A DNA stretch of 64,000 nucleotides from Cellulomonas sp. URHD0024. GTDB taxonomy: Bacteria; Actinomycetota; Actinomycetes; Actinomycetales; Cellulomonadaceae. Shown here one piece after another: positions 53,942 to 63,638 of the stretch; the stretch's first letter is position 1; each line of letters starts with the position of its first letter. The notes beneath the pieces were generated by a model. That model made no database searches and was not told the DNA's origin. It saw only the letters and a program-made list of their open reading frames with translations. Location of the stretch: positions 620,001 through 684,000 of the forward strand of contig NZ_AUEW01000001.1 in NCBI RefSeq assembly GCF_000426185.1. Direction: 5' to 3'. The translations under genes were made by a program, and so were the position numbers.

Positions 53942-54636
53942 GCACCATCGATCTCACGACGCTGCGCGAGCAGGCCGAGCAGGCCGGTCGCGACCTGGAA
54001 GGTGCACACCCCGAGGAGATCCTCGCCTGGGCCGCTGCGACGTTCGGCGACGACCTGGTCGTGGCCTCGTCGATGGGCGACGAGATCCTCGTGCACATGG
54101 CCGCGAAGGCCGCACCGGGCGTCAACGTGATCTTCCTCGACACCGGCTACCACTTCGCCGAGACGATCGGCACGCGGGACTACTACGCCGACTTCACGGA
54201 CATCAAGCTCCTGACGATCCTGCCGCTGCGCACCGTCGCGGAGCAGGACGCCGAGCACGGCGAGAAGCTCCACGACCGCGATCCCAACCTCTGCTGCGCG
54301 ATGCGCAAGGTCGAGCCGCTCGAGCGCGGGCTCGCGCCGTACACGGCGTGGGTGACCGGCATGCGCCGCGAGGACGCCCCGACGCGGACCGACATCACGG
54401 TCGTCGGCTGGGACGCGAAGCGGGACAAGGTCAAGCTCAACCCCCTGGCCGCCTGGACGCAGGCCGACGTCGACGCCTACGTGGCGGAGAACAACGTCGT
54501 GCTCAACCCGTTGCGCCAGGCCGGGTACACGTCGATCGGCTGCGCCCCGTGCACGCGTGCGGTGGCGCCCGGTGAGGACCCTCGTGCGGGACGCTGGTCC
54601 GGCACGGGCAAGATCGAATGCGGGTTGCACACATGA
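53938..54636 (+). CDS. cysH: Phosphoadenylyl/adenylyl-sulfate reductase
   Basis: This 232-residue enzyme reduces activated sulfate to sulfite. The PAPS-reductase fold is marked by DLVVASSMGDEILVHM and FLDTGYHFAET. It carries the extra cysteines of the [4Fe-4S] type (C119-C120 and C202/C205), which favour adenylyl sulfate as substrate, and the catalytic C228 in KIECGLH. No cysC-type kinase is in the operon, which agrees with direct use of adenylyl sulfate. Both ends overlap neighbouring genes. Confidence 0.95.
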   Translation: MSTIDLTTLREQAEQAGRDLEGAHPEEILAWAAATFGDDLVVASSMGDEILVHMAAKAAPGVNVIFLDTGYHFAETIGTRDYYADFTDIKLLTILPLRTVAEQDAEHGEKLHDRDPNLCCAMRKVEPLERGLAPYTAWVTGMRREDAPTRTDITVVGWDAKRDKVKLNPLAAWTQADVDAYVAENNVVLNPLRQAGYTSIGCAPCTRAVAPGEDPRAGRWSGTGKIECGLHT

Positions 54637-55535
54637 GTTCTCCGACCCTGACCCAGCTGGATGCGCTGGAGTCCGAGGGCATCCACATCATGCGCGAGGT
54701 GGCCGGCGAGTTCGAGCGGCCGGTCCTGCTGTTCAGCGGCGGCAAGGACTCGATCGTCATGCTGCACCTGGCGCGCAAGGCGTTCTGGCCGTCGGCCGTG
54801 CCGTTCACGCTCATGCACGTGGACACCGGGCACAACTTCCCCGAGGTCATCGAGTACCGCGACCGCGTGGTCGAGCAGTACGGGCTGCGGCTCGTCGTGG
54901 CCAGCGTGCAGGACGCCATCGACGACGGCCGCGTGGCCGAGCGGCCCGACGGCTCCCGCAACTCCCTGCAGACCGTGCCGCTGCTCGACGGCATCATCGC
55001 GAACAAGTTCGACGCGGTCTTCGGCGGTGGTCGTCGCGACGAGGAGAAGGCCCGCGCCAAGGAGCGCGTGTTCTCCCTGCGGGACGAGTTCGGCCAGTGG
55101 GACCCCCGCCGGCAGCGCCCGGAGCTGTGGGACCTCTACAACGGCCGGCACAAGCTGGGCGAGCACGTGCGCGTCTTCCCGCTGTCCAACTGGACCGAGC
55201 TGGACGTCTGGCGCTACATCGAGCGCGAGAACATCGAGCTGCCGTCGATCTACTACACGCACGAGCGCGAGGTCTTCCTGCGCGACGGCATGTGGATCGC
55301 GCCCGGCGAGTGGGGCGGCCCGAAGCCGTCCGAGACGCTCGAGACCCGCACGGTCCGCTACCGCACCGTCGGCGACATGAGCTGCACGGGCGCCGTGGAG
55401 TCGTCTGCCGCGACCGTCCCCGAGGTCATCGCCGAGGTCGCCGCGAGCCGGCTGACCGAACGCGGTGCCACCCGAGCCGACGACCGCGCGTCCGAGGCCG
55501 CGATGGAAGACCGCAAGCGCGAGGGCTACTTCTGA
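54633..55535 (+). CDS. cysD: Sulfate adenylyltransferase subunit 2
   Basis: This 300-residue subunit makes adenylyl sulfate from ATP and sulfate with CysN. It has the N-type PP-loop VLLFSGGKDSIVMLHLARKAF, MHVDTGHNFPEVIEYRD, the conserved GGGRRDEEKARAKERVFSLRDEFGQWDPRRQRPELWDLYNG and the end AAMEDRKREGYF. ATG 54633 overlaps the cysH stop. Its stop overlaps the cysN start (TGATG). Confidence 0.97.
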   Translation: MSSPTLTQLDALESEGIHIMREVAGEFERPVLLFSGGKDSIVMLHLARKAFWPSAVPFTLMHVDTGHNFPEVIEYRDRVVEQYGLRLVVASVQDAIDDGRVAERPDGSRNSLQTVPLLDGIIANKFDAVFGGGRRDEEKARAKERVFSLRDEFGQWDPRRQRPELWDLYNGRHKLGEHVRVFPLSNWTELDVWRYIERENIELPSIYYTHEREVFLRDGMWIAPGEWGGPKPSETLETRTVRYRTVGDMSCTGAVESSAATVPEVIAEVAASRLTERGATRADDRASEAAMEDRKREGYF

Positions 55536-56956
55536 TGCTGCCGATTCTTGAGGAGCACGTACCGGTGACCGAGCACGCGACGCGGGACCTCCTGCGCCTG
55601 GCCACGGCCGGATCCGTCGACGACGGCAAGAGCACGCTGATCGGGCGCCTGCTCTACGACACGAAGTCGGTGCTGGCAGACCAGCTCAGCGCCGTGGAGG
55701 CGGCGACCGCCGCCCGCGGTGGTGGTCAGGTGGACCTGGCGCTGCTCACCGACGGCCTGCGCGCGGAGCGTGAGCAAGGCATCACGATCGACGTCGCGTA
55801 CCGGTACTTCTCCACCGCGACCCGCGCGTTCGTCCTCGCGGACACCCCTGGCCACGTCCAGTACACCCGCAACATGGTCACGGGCGCCTCGACCGCCGAG
55901 CTGGCGATCGTGCTCGTCGACGCCCGCAAGGGTGTCCTCGAGCAGACGCGCCGGCACGCGACGATCACCGCGCTGCTCCGCGTCCCGCACGTGGTGCTCG
56001 CGGTGAACAAGATGGACCTCGTCGACTTCGACGAGCCCACGTTCCGGGCGATCGCCGAGGAGTTCACGGCCTACGCCGCCGGGCTCGGCATCTCCGACGT
56101 CGTCGCCGTGCCCCTGTCGGCGCTCGCCGGGGACAACGTCGTCGACCGCTCCACGCGGACGCCCTGGTACGACGGCCCGACGCTCCTCGAGCACCTGGAA
56201 CGTGTCGAGGTCGGTCGGGACGCCCAGATCGAGGCGTTCCGGTTCCCGGTGCAGGTCGTCATCCGTCCGCGCACCCCCGAGCACCCCGACTACCGCGGGT
56301 ACGCCGGTCGCGTGGCGTCCGGCGTCGTCAAGGTCGGCGACGAGGTCACCGTCCTGCCGTCGGGCAAGACGAGCTTCGTGGTCGGCATCGACACGTTCGA
56401 CGGACCGCTGCAGGAGGCGCACGCGCCGCAGTCGGTCACGCTCCGGCTCGCCGACGACGTCGACGTCGCCCGCGGCGACGTCCTGGTGCCCACGGGGTCG
56501 GGTGTGACGGTCGGCTCGGACCTCGAGGGCACGATCTGCTGGCTGGCCGAGAAGCGCAGCGTCCTGGGCGCCCGCCTGCTCGTCCGCGTCGGCACCCGCA
56601 CGGTGCGGGCCCTGCTGCGCGAGGTGAACGCCCGACTCGACGTCGACACGCTCACCGTCGACGCGTGGGACGGCGTGGACACCCTGCACGCGGTCGACGC
56701 CACCGACACGTCCTCGGACATCCCGCCGCGATCGCTCGGACTCAACGCCATCGGCCGCGTCAAGATCCGGCTGGCCGAGTCCGTGGTGCTCGACGACTAC
56801 GCCACCCACCGCCGCACGGGCGGGTTCCTGCTCGTCGACCCCGCGGACGGCACCACGCTGGCCGCCGGGATGATCGGGCCGACCCTGCTCGACCGGATCG
56901 CGCCGACCGGCTCGTCGGCCGACGACCAGGACTGGCTGGCGGGCGCCGGGATATGA
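55535..56956 (+). CDS. cysN: Sulfate adenylyltransferase subunit 1 (GTPase)
   Basis: This 473-residue elongation-factor-like GTPase drives the CysD reaction. G1 is GSVDDGKST, the switch region includes [16 protein letters not shown]3 is DTPGH and G4 NKMD, followed by two beta-barrel domains. There is no C-terminal kinase (CysC) domain, so the product is adenylyl sulfate only. ATG 55535 overlaps cysD. Confidence 0.96.
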   Translation: MLPILEEHVPVTEHATRDLLRLATAGSVDDGKSTLIGRLLYDTKSVLADQLSAVEAATAARGGGQVDLALLTDGLRAEREQGITIDVAYRYFSTATRAFVLADTPGHVQYTRNMVTGASTAELAIVLVDARKGVLEQTRRHATITALLRVPHVVLAVNKMDLVDFDEPTFRAIAEEFTAYAAGLGISDVVAVPLSALAGDNVVDRSTRTPWYDGPTLLEHLERVEVGRDAQIEAFRFPVQVVIRPRTPEHPDYRGYAGRVASGVVKVGDEVTVLPSGKTSFVVGIDTFDGPLQEAHAPQSVTLRLADDVDVARGDVLVPTGSGVTVGSDLEGTICWLAEKRSVLGARLLVRVGTRTVRALLREVNARLDVDTLTVDAWDGVDTLHAVDATDTSSDIPPRSLGLNAIGRVKIRLAESVVLDDYATHRRTGGFLLVDPADGTTLAAGMIGPTLLDRIAPTGSSADDQDWLAGAGI

Positions 56957-58146
56957 CCAGCCGCCACCCGCTGCTGCTCGACCTCGCGGGTCGCCGCGTC
57001 GTCGTGGTCGGTGGCGGGCCGGTGGCAGCACGTCGTGCGCGTCGACTCCTCGAGGACGGCGCGTCCGTCGTGGTCGTCGCCCCCGCTCTGTGCGAGGACC
57101 TGGTCGAGCTGCTCGACCGGGTCACCTGGCGGCAACGCGAGTACCTGGTGACCGACCTCGACGGAGCCTGGCTCGTGCACACGGCGACCGGGGACCGCTC
57201 GGTCGACGACGCGGTCGCCGAAGACGCGGAGACCGCACGCCTGTGGTGCGTCCGCGCCGACGACGCCGCGGCATCGAGCGCCTGGACGCCCGCCGTCGCC
57301 CGCTCGGGTGATGTCACCGTGGCGGTCGGCGCCGGCGGCGACCCGCGGCGGGCGACCGCCCTGCGCAACGCGATCGCCCTCCTCCTCGACACGGGTGCGC
57401 TCCCCCTGCGTCGGCACCGGCCGGGCACCGGCCACGTCGTGCTCGTCGGCGGCGGACCCGGCGACCCGGGGCTCATCACCACCCGCGGCCGCCGGGCGCT
57501 GGCGGAGGCCGACGTGGTCGTCGTCGACCGCCTCGCACCTCGTGCGCTGCTCGCCGAGCTGGACCCGTCCGTCGAGGTCATCGAGGCCGGCAAGTCCCCG
57601 CACGCCCACACGCTCACGCAGACCGAGATCAACGCGGTGCTCGTCGAACGTGCGCAGGCGGGCGACCGAGTCGTGCGGCTCAAGGGCGGCGACCCGTTCC
57701 TGCTCGGCCGCGGCGGCGAGGAGGTCCTCGCCTGCATCGCCGCCGGTGTACCGGTCGAGGTGGTCCCCGGGGTGACCAGCGCGCTCGCCGTCCCGGCTGC
57801 CGCGGGCATCCCCGTCACGCACCGCGGCCTGTCCCGGCAGCTGACCATCCTGTCCGCGCACGACACCGCCCCCGACTGGGCCACGCTCGCGCGCCTCGAG
57901 GGCACGCTGGTCCTGCTGATGGGCGTCGCGCAGCTCGGTTCGCACACCCGCGAGCTGCTCGCGCACGGCAAGGACCCCGGCACGCCCGTGGCGATCGTCG
58001 AGCGCGGGACGCTCCCGTCGCAGCGGACCACGGTCGGCACCCTCGCGGACATCGCGGTGCGGGCGCGGGAGCGCGGCGTCGGCAACCCCGCGGTCGTCGT
58101 CGTCGGCGATGTCGCTGCACTCGCGGACGTCCTGGGCACGGTCTGA
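56953..58146 (+). CDS. cysG: Bifunctional siroheme synthase
   Basis: This 397-residue protein makes the siroheme of the sulfite reductase. The N-terminal ~145 residues are a precorrin-2 dehydrogenase ([27 protein letters not shown]). Residues ~155-395 are a uroporphyrinogen III methyltransferase ([49 protein letters not shown] and [24 protein letters not shown]). Its start overlaps the cysN stop. It is the last gene of the operon. Confidence 0.94.
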   Translation: MTSRHPLLLDLAGRRVVVVGGGPVAARRARRLLEDGASVVVVAPALCEDLVELLDRVTWRQREYLVTDLDGAWLVHTATGDRSVDDAVAEDAETARLWCVRADDAAASSAWTPAVARSGDVTVAVGAGGDPRRATALRNAIALLLDTGALPLRRHRPGTGHVVLVGGGPGDPGLITTRGRRALAEADVVVVDRLAPRALLAELDPSVEVIEAGKSPHAHTLTQTEINAVLVERAQAGDRVVRLKGGDPFLLGRGGEEVLACIAAGVPVEVVPGVTSALAVPAAAGIPVTHRGLSRQLTILSAHDTAPDWATLARLEGTLVLLMGVAQLGSHTRELLAHGKDPGTPVAIVERGTLPSQRTTVGTLADIAVRARERGVGNPAVVVVGDVAALADVLGTV

Positions 58147-58151
58147 ACCCC

Positions 58152-58157
58152 TAGCCT
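58152..58157 (+). promoter_or_regulatory. -10 box TAGCCT of a leaderless transcript
   Basis: TAGCCT is followed by 6 nt and GTG 58164, the start of the reductase gene. Confidence 0.55.
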
Positions 58158-58163
58158 GGTTCT

Positions 58164-58937
58164 GTGCCCGACGACCTGCCAGCGCTCGACGTCCTGCTCC
58201 CCCTCGGCGTCCCCCGACTGCAGCCACTCCCCGGCGAGCCGGAGCTGATCGCGTTGTTCGGCGACTCACCCGGCGTCCGCGCCAACATGGTGAGCACCGT
58301 CGACGGGTCTGCGGTCGGCGCCAACGGTCTGTCCGGGTCGATCAACAATCCGGCCGACTGGCGAGTCTTCCGGGTCCTGCGTGCGCTCGCGGACGTGGTC
58401 CTCGTCGGCGCCGGCACCGTGCGCGCCGAGGGCTACACCGCCCTGTCGGTCGTCGACGACCTGCGCGCGGCCCGGGCGGCCCTCGGCCGTGCCGACGACC
58501 TCGAGCTGGCCGTCGTCTCGACGACGGGAGACCTGCCGGCGGCCCTGCTCGACGGGGAGCGGCCTCCGATCGTGATCACCGTCGCCCACAATCCTGCGCT
58601 CTGGGGCCTGCGCAAGAGGATCGGCCGGGACCGCGTCCTGGTCACGGCCGACGAGCATCGCGTCGACCCCCGAGCCGCGGTCAGGGCGCTCGCCGCCCGA
58701 GGTCTGCGCCACGTCCTGGCGGAGGGCGGCCCGTCGCTGCTCGCTCGGTTGATCGAGGCCGACGTGGTGGACGAGGTGTGCCTGACGTGGAGCCCGCAGC
58801 TTGTCGGCGGACCGGCCGGGCGCATCCTGAGCCAGCCGTCCTGGTACTCCCCCGTCCGCGACGTGCAGCCGTTGCACCTGCTCCACGCGGACGGTGTGCT
58901 GCTGGGTCGCTGGCGGGTGGCTAGGCTCGGCGCGTGA
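58164..58937 (+). CDS. RibD C-terminal-type pyrimidine reductase
   Basis: This 257-residue protein matches the reductase domain of Rib[56 protein letters not shown] near the start and [29 protein letters not shown] later. It lacks the deaminase domain. The family reduces the ribosyl side chain in riboflavin synthesis or related molecules; no rib genes are nearby, so the substrate is open. The GTG start is leaderless, and its stop overlaps the next start (GTGA). Confidence 0.88.
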   Translation: MPDDLPALDVLLPLGVPRLQPLPGEPELIALFGDSPGVRANMVSTVDGSAVGANGLSGSINNPADWRVFRVLRALADVVLVGAGTVRAEGYTALSVVDDLRAARAALGRADDLELAVVSTTGDLPAALLDGERPPIVITVAHNPALWGLRKRIGRDRVLVTADEHRVDPRAAVRALAARGLRHVLAEGGPSLLARLIEADVVDEVCLTWSPQLVGGPAGRILSQPSWYSPVRDVQPLHLLHADGVLLGRWRVARLGA

Positions 58938-59419
58938 CCGACACCATCATCGTCCTCACGGAGGACACCCTCTCCAGCTCCGACGTCGACAAGCTCCTCG
59001 CCCTGCACGACGGCGAGGCGTACGCCTACCGCGTCCTCGTCCCGGCAGACACCGACCAGCCCCTCGTCGCCACGATCATCGACAACCTGAGCATGGGCGA
59101 GCTCCGGGAGGCGTGGAACCGCGCGCGTGGCAAGGAGCCGTCGCAGCCCGAGGCGAAGGCCACGGCCGACGAGCAGCTCGCCGGCAGCATCGCCGCGTTC
59201 CAGGCGGCCGGCCGGACGGCCACCGGTGTCGTCGTCGACGACGACCCGCTGCCCGCGCTGAAGACGGCGGTCGCTGACGGCGACGTGATCGAGGTGGCCG
59301 TGGTCACGTACCCGCACGCGGTCGAGGACACGTTCCACACCGACTGGGCGTCGCGCGCCCGCGACGAGCTCCAGGTCCCGGTCCTGCACCTCTACGCGGG
59401 GACCAGCGAGCTCGGCTGA
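58934..59419 (+). CDS. Conserved hypothetical protein, alpha/beta
   Basis: I do not assign this 161-residue protein. It alternates strands and helices (IIVLTEDTLSS, YRVLVPADTDQPLVATIIDNLS, TGVVVDDDPLPALKTAV, IEVAVVTYPHAVEDTFHTDWASRARDEL, VPVLHLYAGTSEL), a layout near that of universal-stress-type folds. A nucleotide loop is not obvious. A TAGGCT box (58922-58927) lies 6 nt before the GTG, so it may be made both by coupling to the reductase gene and from its own leaderless start. Confidence 0.7.
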   Translation: MTDTIIVLTEDTLSSSDVDKLLALHDGEAYAYRVLVPADTDQPLVATIIDNLSMGELREAWNRARGKEPSQPEAKATADEQLAGSIAAFQAAGRTATGVVVDDDPLPALKTAVADGDVIEVAVVTYPHAVEDTFHTDWASRARDELQVPVLHLYAGTSELG

Positions 59420-59444
59420 CCCCCACCACTGTCCAGCGTGAACG

Positions 59445-59512
59445 CGAGTGCGTGCGTTCCGGCCGAGTTCGTGCGTTGAAACGCGCAACCTCGGCTGGAA
59501 CGCACGAACTCG
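59445..59512. repeat. Long imperfect hairpin element between convergent genes
   Basis: Arms of 23 nt (59445-59467 and 59490-59512) are complementary except at two positions, around a 22-nt loop that contains a smaller GCGT/ACGC hairpin. Part of the arm (GTGCGTT) recurs in the loop. It may terminate both the gene ending at 59419 and the one ending at 59549, or be a member of a dispersed intergenic repeat. Confidence 0.6.
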
Positions 59513-59548
59513 TGCGGTCACGCCGTCCGACGCCGGTCGGACGGCTGG

Positions 59549-60784
59549 TCAGAAGCCGGTCGACGTCACGTCCGGGTAGTAGCGGCGGAACTTGCGGACC
59601 TGGTTGACCAGCGCCATCCACACGTACAGCCGCCGACGCGGCGACAGGTCGCGGGCGTACCGCAGCGGGTGCGCCACCGCCTTGGTGCGGACCAGCCGAC
59701 GGACCCGGGCGTTGAGGGCAGGGTCCTTCACGTACCGCAGCAGGAGCCGGTGCGGCAGGATCGAGTAGAGGATCTCGCGGTCGACGACGACCGGCTCGAC
59801 CGCCACCCGGTCCACCTGGTCCTCGACCACGAACCGCATCGGGTTGGCCCCGGCCGCCGTGACGTAGTAGTTGTTGCGGCCGATCCGAGGGTTGACCTCG
59901 AAGAACCGGAACTGCCCGGAGCGCGGGTCCACCTTGACGTCGAAGTTGGCGAAACCGCGGTAGCCCGTCGACGACAGGAACGTGCGCGCCTGCTCCAGCA
60001 TCTCGTCGTCGCGTGTGGTGATCATCGCCGCCGGGTTGCCGAGCCCCGACGGCGTGTGCTCCTCGAGCAGCACGTGGGCCGAGCAGAGCAGCGTGATCAC
60101 GCCGCGCGTATCGACGTACGCGGTGATCGAGCGCATCTGCGTGTCGTCGCCGGGCACGAGCTCCTGGACCACGAAGCGCCCGCGGAACCCCGCGTCGCGC
60201 AGCGCCTGCCAGAGCCACGTCAGCTCGTCGGGCGTCGCGATCTCGAAGACCTTCTTCTTCCCCTCGAACTCCACGTCCTGGTAGTCCGCGCTGCTGGCGG
60301 CCTTGGCGATCAGCGGGTAGTCGAGGTCCACGGCGGCCGCGGCCCACTCGGGACCCGCGAAGTCCTGCACGATCGTCCGCGGCACCGAGATGCCGAGGTC
60401 GGTGCAGATCTGGGCGAACGTCGCCTTGTCCGAGATCTTGTCGAGCAGGTCCTCGGACAGGAACGGGACCACGTAGTGCTGCTCGAGCAGCGCACGGTGC
60501 TGCACGACCACCCGGACGAGCCAGTCGGAGTTGGCCATGAGCAGGAGCCGCTTGTCCGGCATGGCGAGCGCGACCTCCACCAGCCGGTCGACCAGCTGGC
60601 GGGGGTCGTGGCCGTCGTCGACGATCTCGTGCCGGACGATCCGCGAGTGGGCCACCGGACCCAGCGCCGCACCGGCAACGACCACCGACGTGACGCCGTA
60701 GGCCTCGTGGAACGAGCGGGCCAGGGCGTACACGCCGATGTCGGCGCCGAGGATGACGGGCTGCAGCGGGAGGGCCCCGCTCAC
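59549..60784 (-). CDS. ATP-grasp carboxylate-amine ligase
   Basis: This 411-residue ATP-grasp enzyme has a Rossmann-like pre-domain (VILGADIGVYALARSFHEAYGV), an ATP-binding segment (DLDYPLIAKAASSADYQDVEF and GRFVVQELVPGDDTQ) and the metal-binding end RFFEVNPRIGRNNYYVTAAG. The fold joins an acid to an amine with ATP. Relatives include D-aspartate ligases that build interpeptide bridges; Cellulomonas walls have such D-Asp/D-Glu bridges, so this is a candidate, but only by family and taxon. GTG 60784 overlaps the gnd stop (GTGA). The hairpin element follows its stop. Confidence 0.82.
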   Translation of the reverse strand: MSGALPLQPVILGADIGVYALARSFHEAYGVTSVVVAGAALGPVAHSRIVRHEIVDDGHDPRQLVDRLVEVALAMPDKRLLLMANSDWLVRVVVQHRALLEQHYVVPFLSEDLLDKISDKATFAQICTDLGISVPRTIVQDFAGPEWAAAAVDLDYPLIAKAASSADYQDVEFEGKKKVFEIATPDELTWLWQALRDAGFRGRFVVQELVPGDDTQMRSITAYVDTRGVITLLCSAHVLLEEHTPSGLGNPAAMITTRDDEMLEQARTFLSSTGYRGFANFDVKVDPRSGQFRFFEVNPRIGRNNYYVTAAGANPMRFVVEDQVDRVAVEPVVVDREILYSILPHRLLLRYVKDPALNARVRRLVRTKAVAHPLRYARDLSPRRRLYVWMALVNQVRKFRRYYPDVTSTGF

Positions 60785-62235
60785 GCGGGCTGCTCGGTGC
60801 GGTCGCCGGTCCAGAGCGTGTGGAACGTGCCGTCCTTGTCGGTGCGGCGGTACGTGTGCGCGCCGAAGAAGTCGCGCTGCGCCTGGATCAGCGCGGCGGG
60901 CAGGCGCTCGGCCCGGACGCCGTCGTAGTAGGCGAGCGACGAGGAGAACGCCGGCGTGGGCACACCGTGCAACGCCGCACCCGCGACGACCCGGCGCCAG
61001 GCGCCCAGGCCGTTGCCGACGGCGCCGGTGAAGTACTCGTCGGCAAGCAGAAGAGGCAGGTGGGCGTCGCGCTCGTACGCCTCGGTGATGCGGTTGAGGA
61101 AGCGGGCGCGGATGATGCACCCGCCGCGCCAGATGCGCGCCATGGCGCCACGGTCGATGTCCCAGCCGAACTCGGCGCTCGCCGCGGCGATCTGGTCGAA
61201 GCCCTGCGAGTACGCGACGACCTTCGAGGCGTACAGCGCGAGCCGGACGTCCTCGATGAACGCGTCGCGGTCGGTGACCTCCCACGGCGTGACGTCCCCC
61301 GGCAGGGCGGCCGCGCCGGCGGTGCGCTGCGGGACCGAGCCGGACAGGGCGCGCGCGAACGTGGCCTCCGCGATGCCCGTGATCGGCACGCCGAGGTCGA
61401 GAGCGTTCTGCACGGTCCAGCGGCCGGTGCCCTTCTGCTCCGCCTGGTCGAGCACGATGTCGACGAACGCGCTCCCCGTCTCGGCGTCCACGTGGGCGAG
61501 CACGTCGGCGGTGATCTCGATGAGGAAGGACTCGAGGTCGCCGGTGTTCCACTCCGCGAAGATCCGGCCGATCTCCGCGGCGGAGGCACCCAGCCCCTGG
61601 CGCAGCAGGTCGTACGCCTCGGCGATCAGCTGCATGTCCGCGTACTCGATGCCGTTGTGCACCATCTTGACGAAGTGGCCGGCGCCGTCCGGCCCGATGT
61701 ACGTGCAGCACGGCACGCCGTCGACCTTCGCCGAGATCTTCTCGAGGATGGGGCCGAGCGACTCGTAGGACTCCTTGGTGCCGCCGGGCATGATCGACGG
61801 GCCCAGGAGCGCACCCTCCTCGCCACCGGAGACACCGGAGCCCACGAAGTGCAGGCCCTTCTCCCGCAGCGCCGCCTCGCGACGGATCGTGTCCGGGAAG
61901 TGCGCGTTGCCGGCGTCGACGACGATGTCGCCCGCCTCGAGGAACGGCACGAGCTCGTCGATCACGGCGTCGGTCGGGCCGCCGGCCTTGACCATCACGA
62001 TGATCTTGCGCGGGCGCGCGAGCGACGCGACGAAGTCCTCGACCGACTCCGACGGCACGAAGTCGCCGTCGTCGCCGTGGTCCGCAACCAGCGACTCGGT
62101 CTTCGCGTAGGACCGGTTGTGGATGGCGACGGTGTACCCGTTCCGCGCGAAGTTGCGTGCCAGGTTGCGGCCCATCACCGCCAACCCCGTGACGCCGATC
62201 TGCGCGGTTCCGGTGGCGGTTCCTGAGGCGACCAT
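60781..62235 (-). CDS. gnd: 6-phosphogluconate dehydrogenase, decarboxylating
   Basis: This 484-residue enzyme makes ribulose 5-phosphate and NADPH in the pentose phosphate pathway. It has the Rossmann start IGVTGLAVMGRNLARNFARNGYTVAIHNRS, IIVMVKAGGPTDAVID and DAGNAHFPDTIRRE, the substrate motif GSGVSGGEEGALLGPSIMPGG, HFVKMVHNGIEYADMQLIAE with the catalytic Lys, and an NADP-binding Arg/Thr at NRS. Length is typical. It is co-translated with the ATP-grasp ligase. Confidence 0.96.
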   Translation of the reverse strand: MVASGTATGTAQIGVTGLAVMGRNLARNFARNGYTVAIHNRSYAKTESLVADHGDDGDFVPSESVEDFVASLARPRKIIVMVKAGGPTDAVIDELVPFLEAGDIVVDAGNAHFPDTIRREAALREKGLHFVGSGVSGGEEGALLGPSIMPGGTKESYESLGPILEKISAKVDGVPCCTYIGPDGAGHFVKMVHNGIEYADMQLIAEAYDLLRQGLGASAAEIGRIFAEWNTGDLESFLIEITADVLAHVDAETGSAFVDIVLDQAEQKGTGRWTVQNALDLGVPITGIAEATFARALSGSVPQRTAGAAALPGDVTPWEVTDRDAFIEDVRLALYASKVVAYSQGFDQIAAASAEFGWDIDRGAMARIWRGGCIIRARFLNRITEAYERDAHLPLLLADEYFTGAVGNGLGAWRRVVAGAALHGVPTPAFSSSLAYYDGVRAERLPAALIQAQRDFFGAHTYRRTDKDGTFHTLWTGDRTEQPA

Positions 62236-62389
62236 GCGGGAGAGCTCCTTCGAGGTGCCGTCCCCTGCGACCGGGTTGCGGGCGGGCGCGGGGGGCGACG
62301 GGTCCGGGTGGTGGGTGCGCGCGCAAGCCTAGTGCGCACCGCCGGGCGACGGAGCGGCGTGCCGGACCGCAAGACGACACCGTCGTGCG

Positions 62390-62395
62390 TACGCT
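62390..62395 (+). promoter_or_regulatory. -10 box TACGCT of a leaderless transcript
   Basis: TACGCT is followed by 7 nt and GTG 62403. This spacing decides the start of the DUF3000 gene. Confidence 0.5.
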
Positions 62396-62402
62396 CCACA
62401 CC

Positions 62403-62987
62403 GTGACACCCGCTGGTCCGGAGGACGTGCCCGTCGAGTTCGTCAGTGCGCTGCGCTCGCTGCGTCAGGTGACCGTCCGCCCCGAGGTGATCCTCGACGA
62501 GGTCCCCGGGCCGGCGCGCATCGCGCCGTTCTCCGCCGCGCTCACCGCAGAGATCCGGACCGCGCGCCGGTCCGTCGCGGCCGCCGAGCTCGCGTCCGGT
62601 CGGTTCGTCGTCCTCTTCGACCCGGCCGGCCAGGAGGCGTGGGAGGGCCACTTCCGGCTCGTCACCCTGGTCCGGGCGACCCTCGAGGCCGAGGTCGGCG
62701 CCGACCCGCTGCTCGCCGAGGTCGCCTGGAGCTGGTTCACCGACTCGCTCCGGGAGTCCGGGCTCGACCCGCACGCCGCTGGTGGGACCGTGACGCGGGT
62801 GCTGTCGCAGAGCTTCGGTGCGCTCGACCGTCGCGCCGAGCAGACCGAGCTGGAGATCCGCGCGTCGTGGACCGCGACCGACGAGAATCTCGCCCCTCAC
62901 CTGACCGCGTGGGCGACCCTGCTCTGCACTGCTGCCGGTCTGGAGCCGCTGCCCGAGGGTGTCGTCGCGCTGGGACCGCGCCGCTAG
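62403..62987 (+). CDS. DUF3000 family protein
   Basis: This 194-residue protein matches DUF3000: VPVEFVSALRSLRQVTVRPEVILDEVPGPARIAPFSAAL, SGRFVVLFDPAGQEAWEGHFRLVTLVRA, EVAWSWFTDSL and TVTRVLSQSFGAL. Function is unknown. It is an actinobacterial family usually next to an RNase D gene; here a LuxR-type gene lies between them. GTG 62403 is preferred over ATG-like extension at 62385 because of the leaderless promoter. Confidence 0.9.
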   Translation: MTPAGPEDVPVEFVSALRSLRQVTVRPEVILDEVPGPARIAPFSAALTAEIRTARRSVAAAELASGRFVVLFDPAGQEAWEGHFRLVTLVRATLEAEVGADPLLAEVAWSWFTDSLRESGLDPHAAGGTVTRVLSQSFGALDRRAEQTELEIRASWTATDENLAPHLTAWATLLCTAAGLEPLPEGVVALGPRR

Positions 62988-63024
62988 CCTCAAGTCGACC
63001 GCTCGGGCTGCCGATGACTGGCAC

Positions 63025-63567
63025 GTGAGCATCGAGCCGCTGCGACGAGACCTGGCCCAGGCGCGTGGGCCCGAGCTTCGACGTACCCTGCCGAGCTCGC
63101 GTCCGCGGACCGCTGCCGCCGCACCGACCGCGGCGGGTGCGACAGCCCAGCAGATGTGCGTCGTGGTGACGGAGGTCGCCGACGGCGACGGTGGCGCGCT
63201 GGTGCGCAACCTGCGTCGCCGTGGAGCGCCGAGGGTCGTCGTCCTGACCCGGCGAGCCGCCCGACCCGAGCTCAGCATCCTGCTCGCCGGCGGCCTGCGC
63301 GGCGCCGTCGCCAGCACCACCTCCCCCACGCTGGCCCGGGCCGCGGCACCGACCGTCGCCCCGCCGCCCCTGCCCGAGCTGACGGCGCGAGAGGTCAGCG
63401 TCCTCAAGCTGGTCGCGGACGGACGGACCAACCGGCTCATCGGCGAGGAGCTCGGACTCTCGGCGCTCACCGTGAAGAGCCACCTGGCGCGCATCTCTCG
63501 CAAGCTGGGGACCGGCGACCGGGCCGAGCTCGTGGCCATCTCGATCCGCGGCGGCGTGCTGTCCTGA
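63025..63567 (+). CDS. LuxR/NarL-type regulator with shortened receiver-like part
   Basis: This 180-residue protein ends in a clear LuxR helix-turn-helix (~118-178: LTAREVSVLKLVADGRTNRLIGEELGLSALTVKSHLARISRKLG). The first ~110 residues keep only the second half of a receiver-like fold (MCVVVTEVADGDG, then VVVLTRRAARPEL) without a phosphorylatable Asp in the normal place. It is likely an orphan DNA-binding regulator. A TAGCCT box at 62985-62990 overlaps the stop of DUF3000; GTG 63025 lies ~28 nt after the expected transcription start. Confidence 0.8.
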   Translation: MSIEPLRRDLAQARGPELRRTLPSSRPRTAAAAPTAAGATAQQMCVVVTEVADGDGGALVRNLRRRGAPRVVVLTRRAARPELSILLAGGLRGAVASTTSPTLARAAAPTVAPPPLPELTAREVSVLKLVADGRTNRLIGEELGLSALTVKSHLARISRKLGTGDRAELVAISIRGGVLS

Positions 63568-63625
63568 CCGTCGCCTGACCGGTTCGCTTCCGCGCGGCCT
63601 GCGCAGATGCATCGGTCTCGTCGCT

Positions 63626-63631
63626 TACGGT
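63626..63631 (+). promoter_or_regulatory. -10 box TACGGT of a leaderless transcript
   Basis: TACGGT is followed by 7 nt and ATG 63639 of the RNase D gene. Confidence 0.5.
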
Positions 63632-63638
63632 TGCTGTC

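Noticed and set aside
60785..62401. Upstream extension of the ATP-grasp frame through gnd
   Set aside because: gnd occupies the same strand in another frame with full family motifs.
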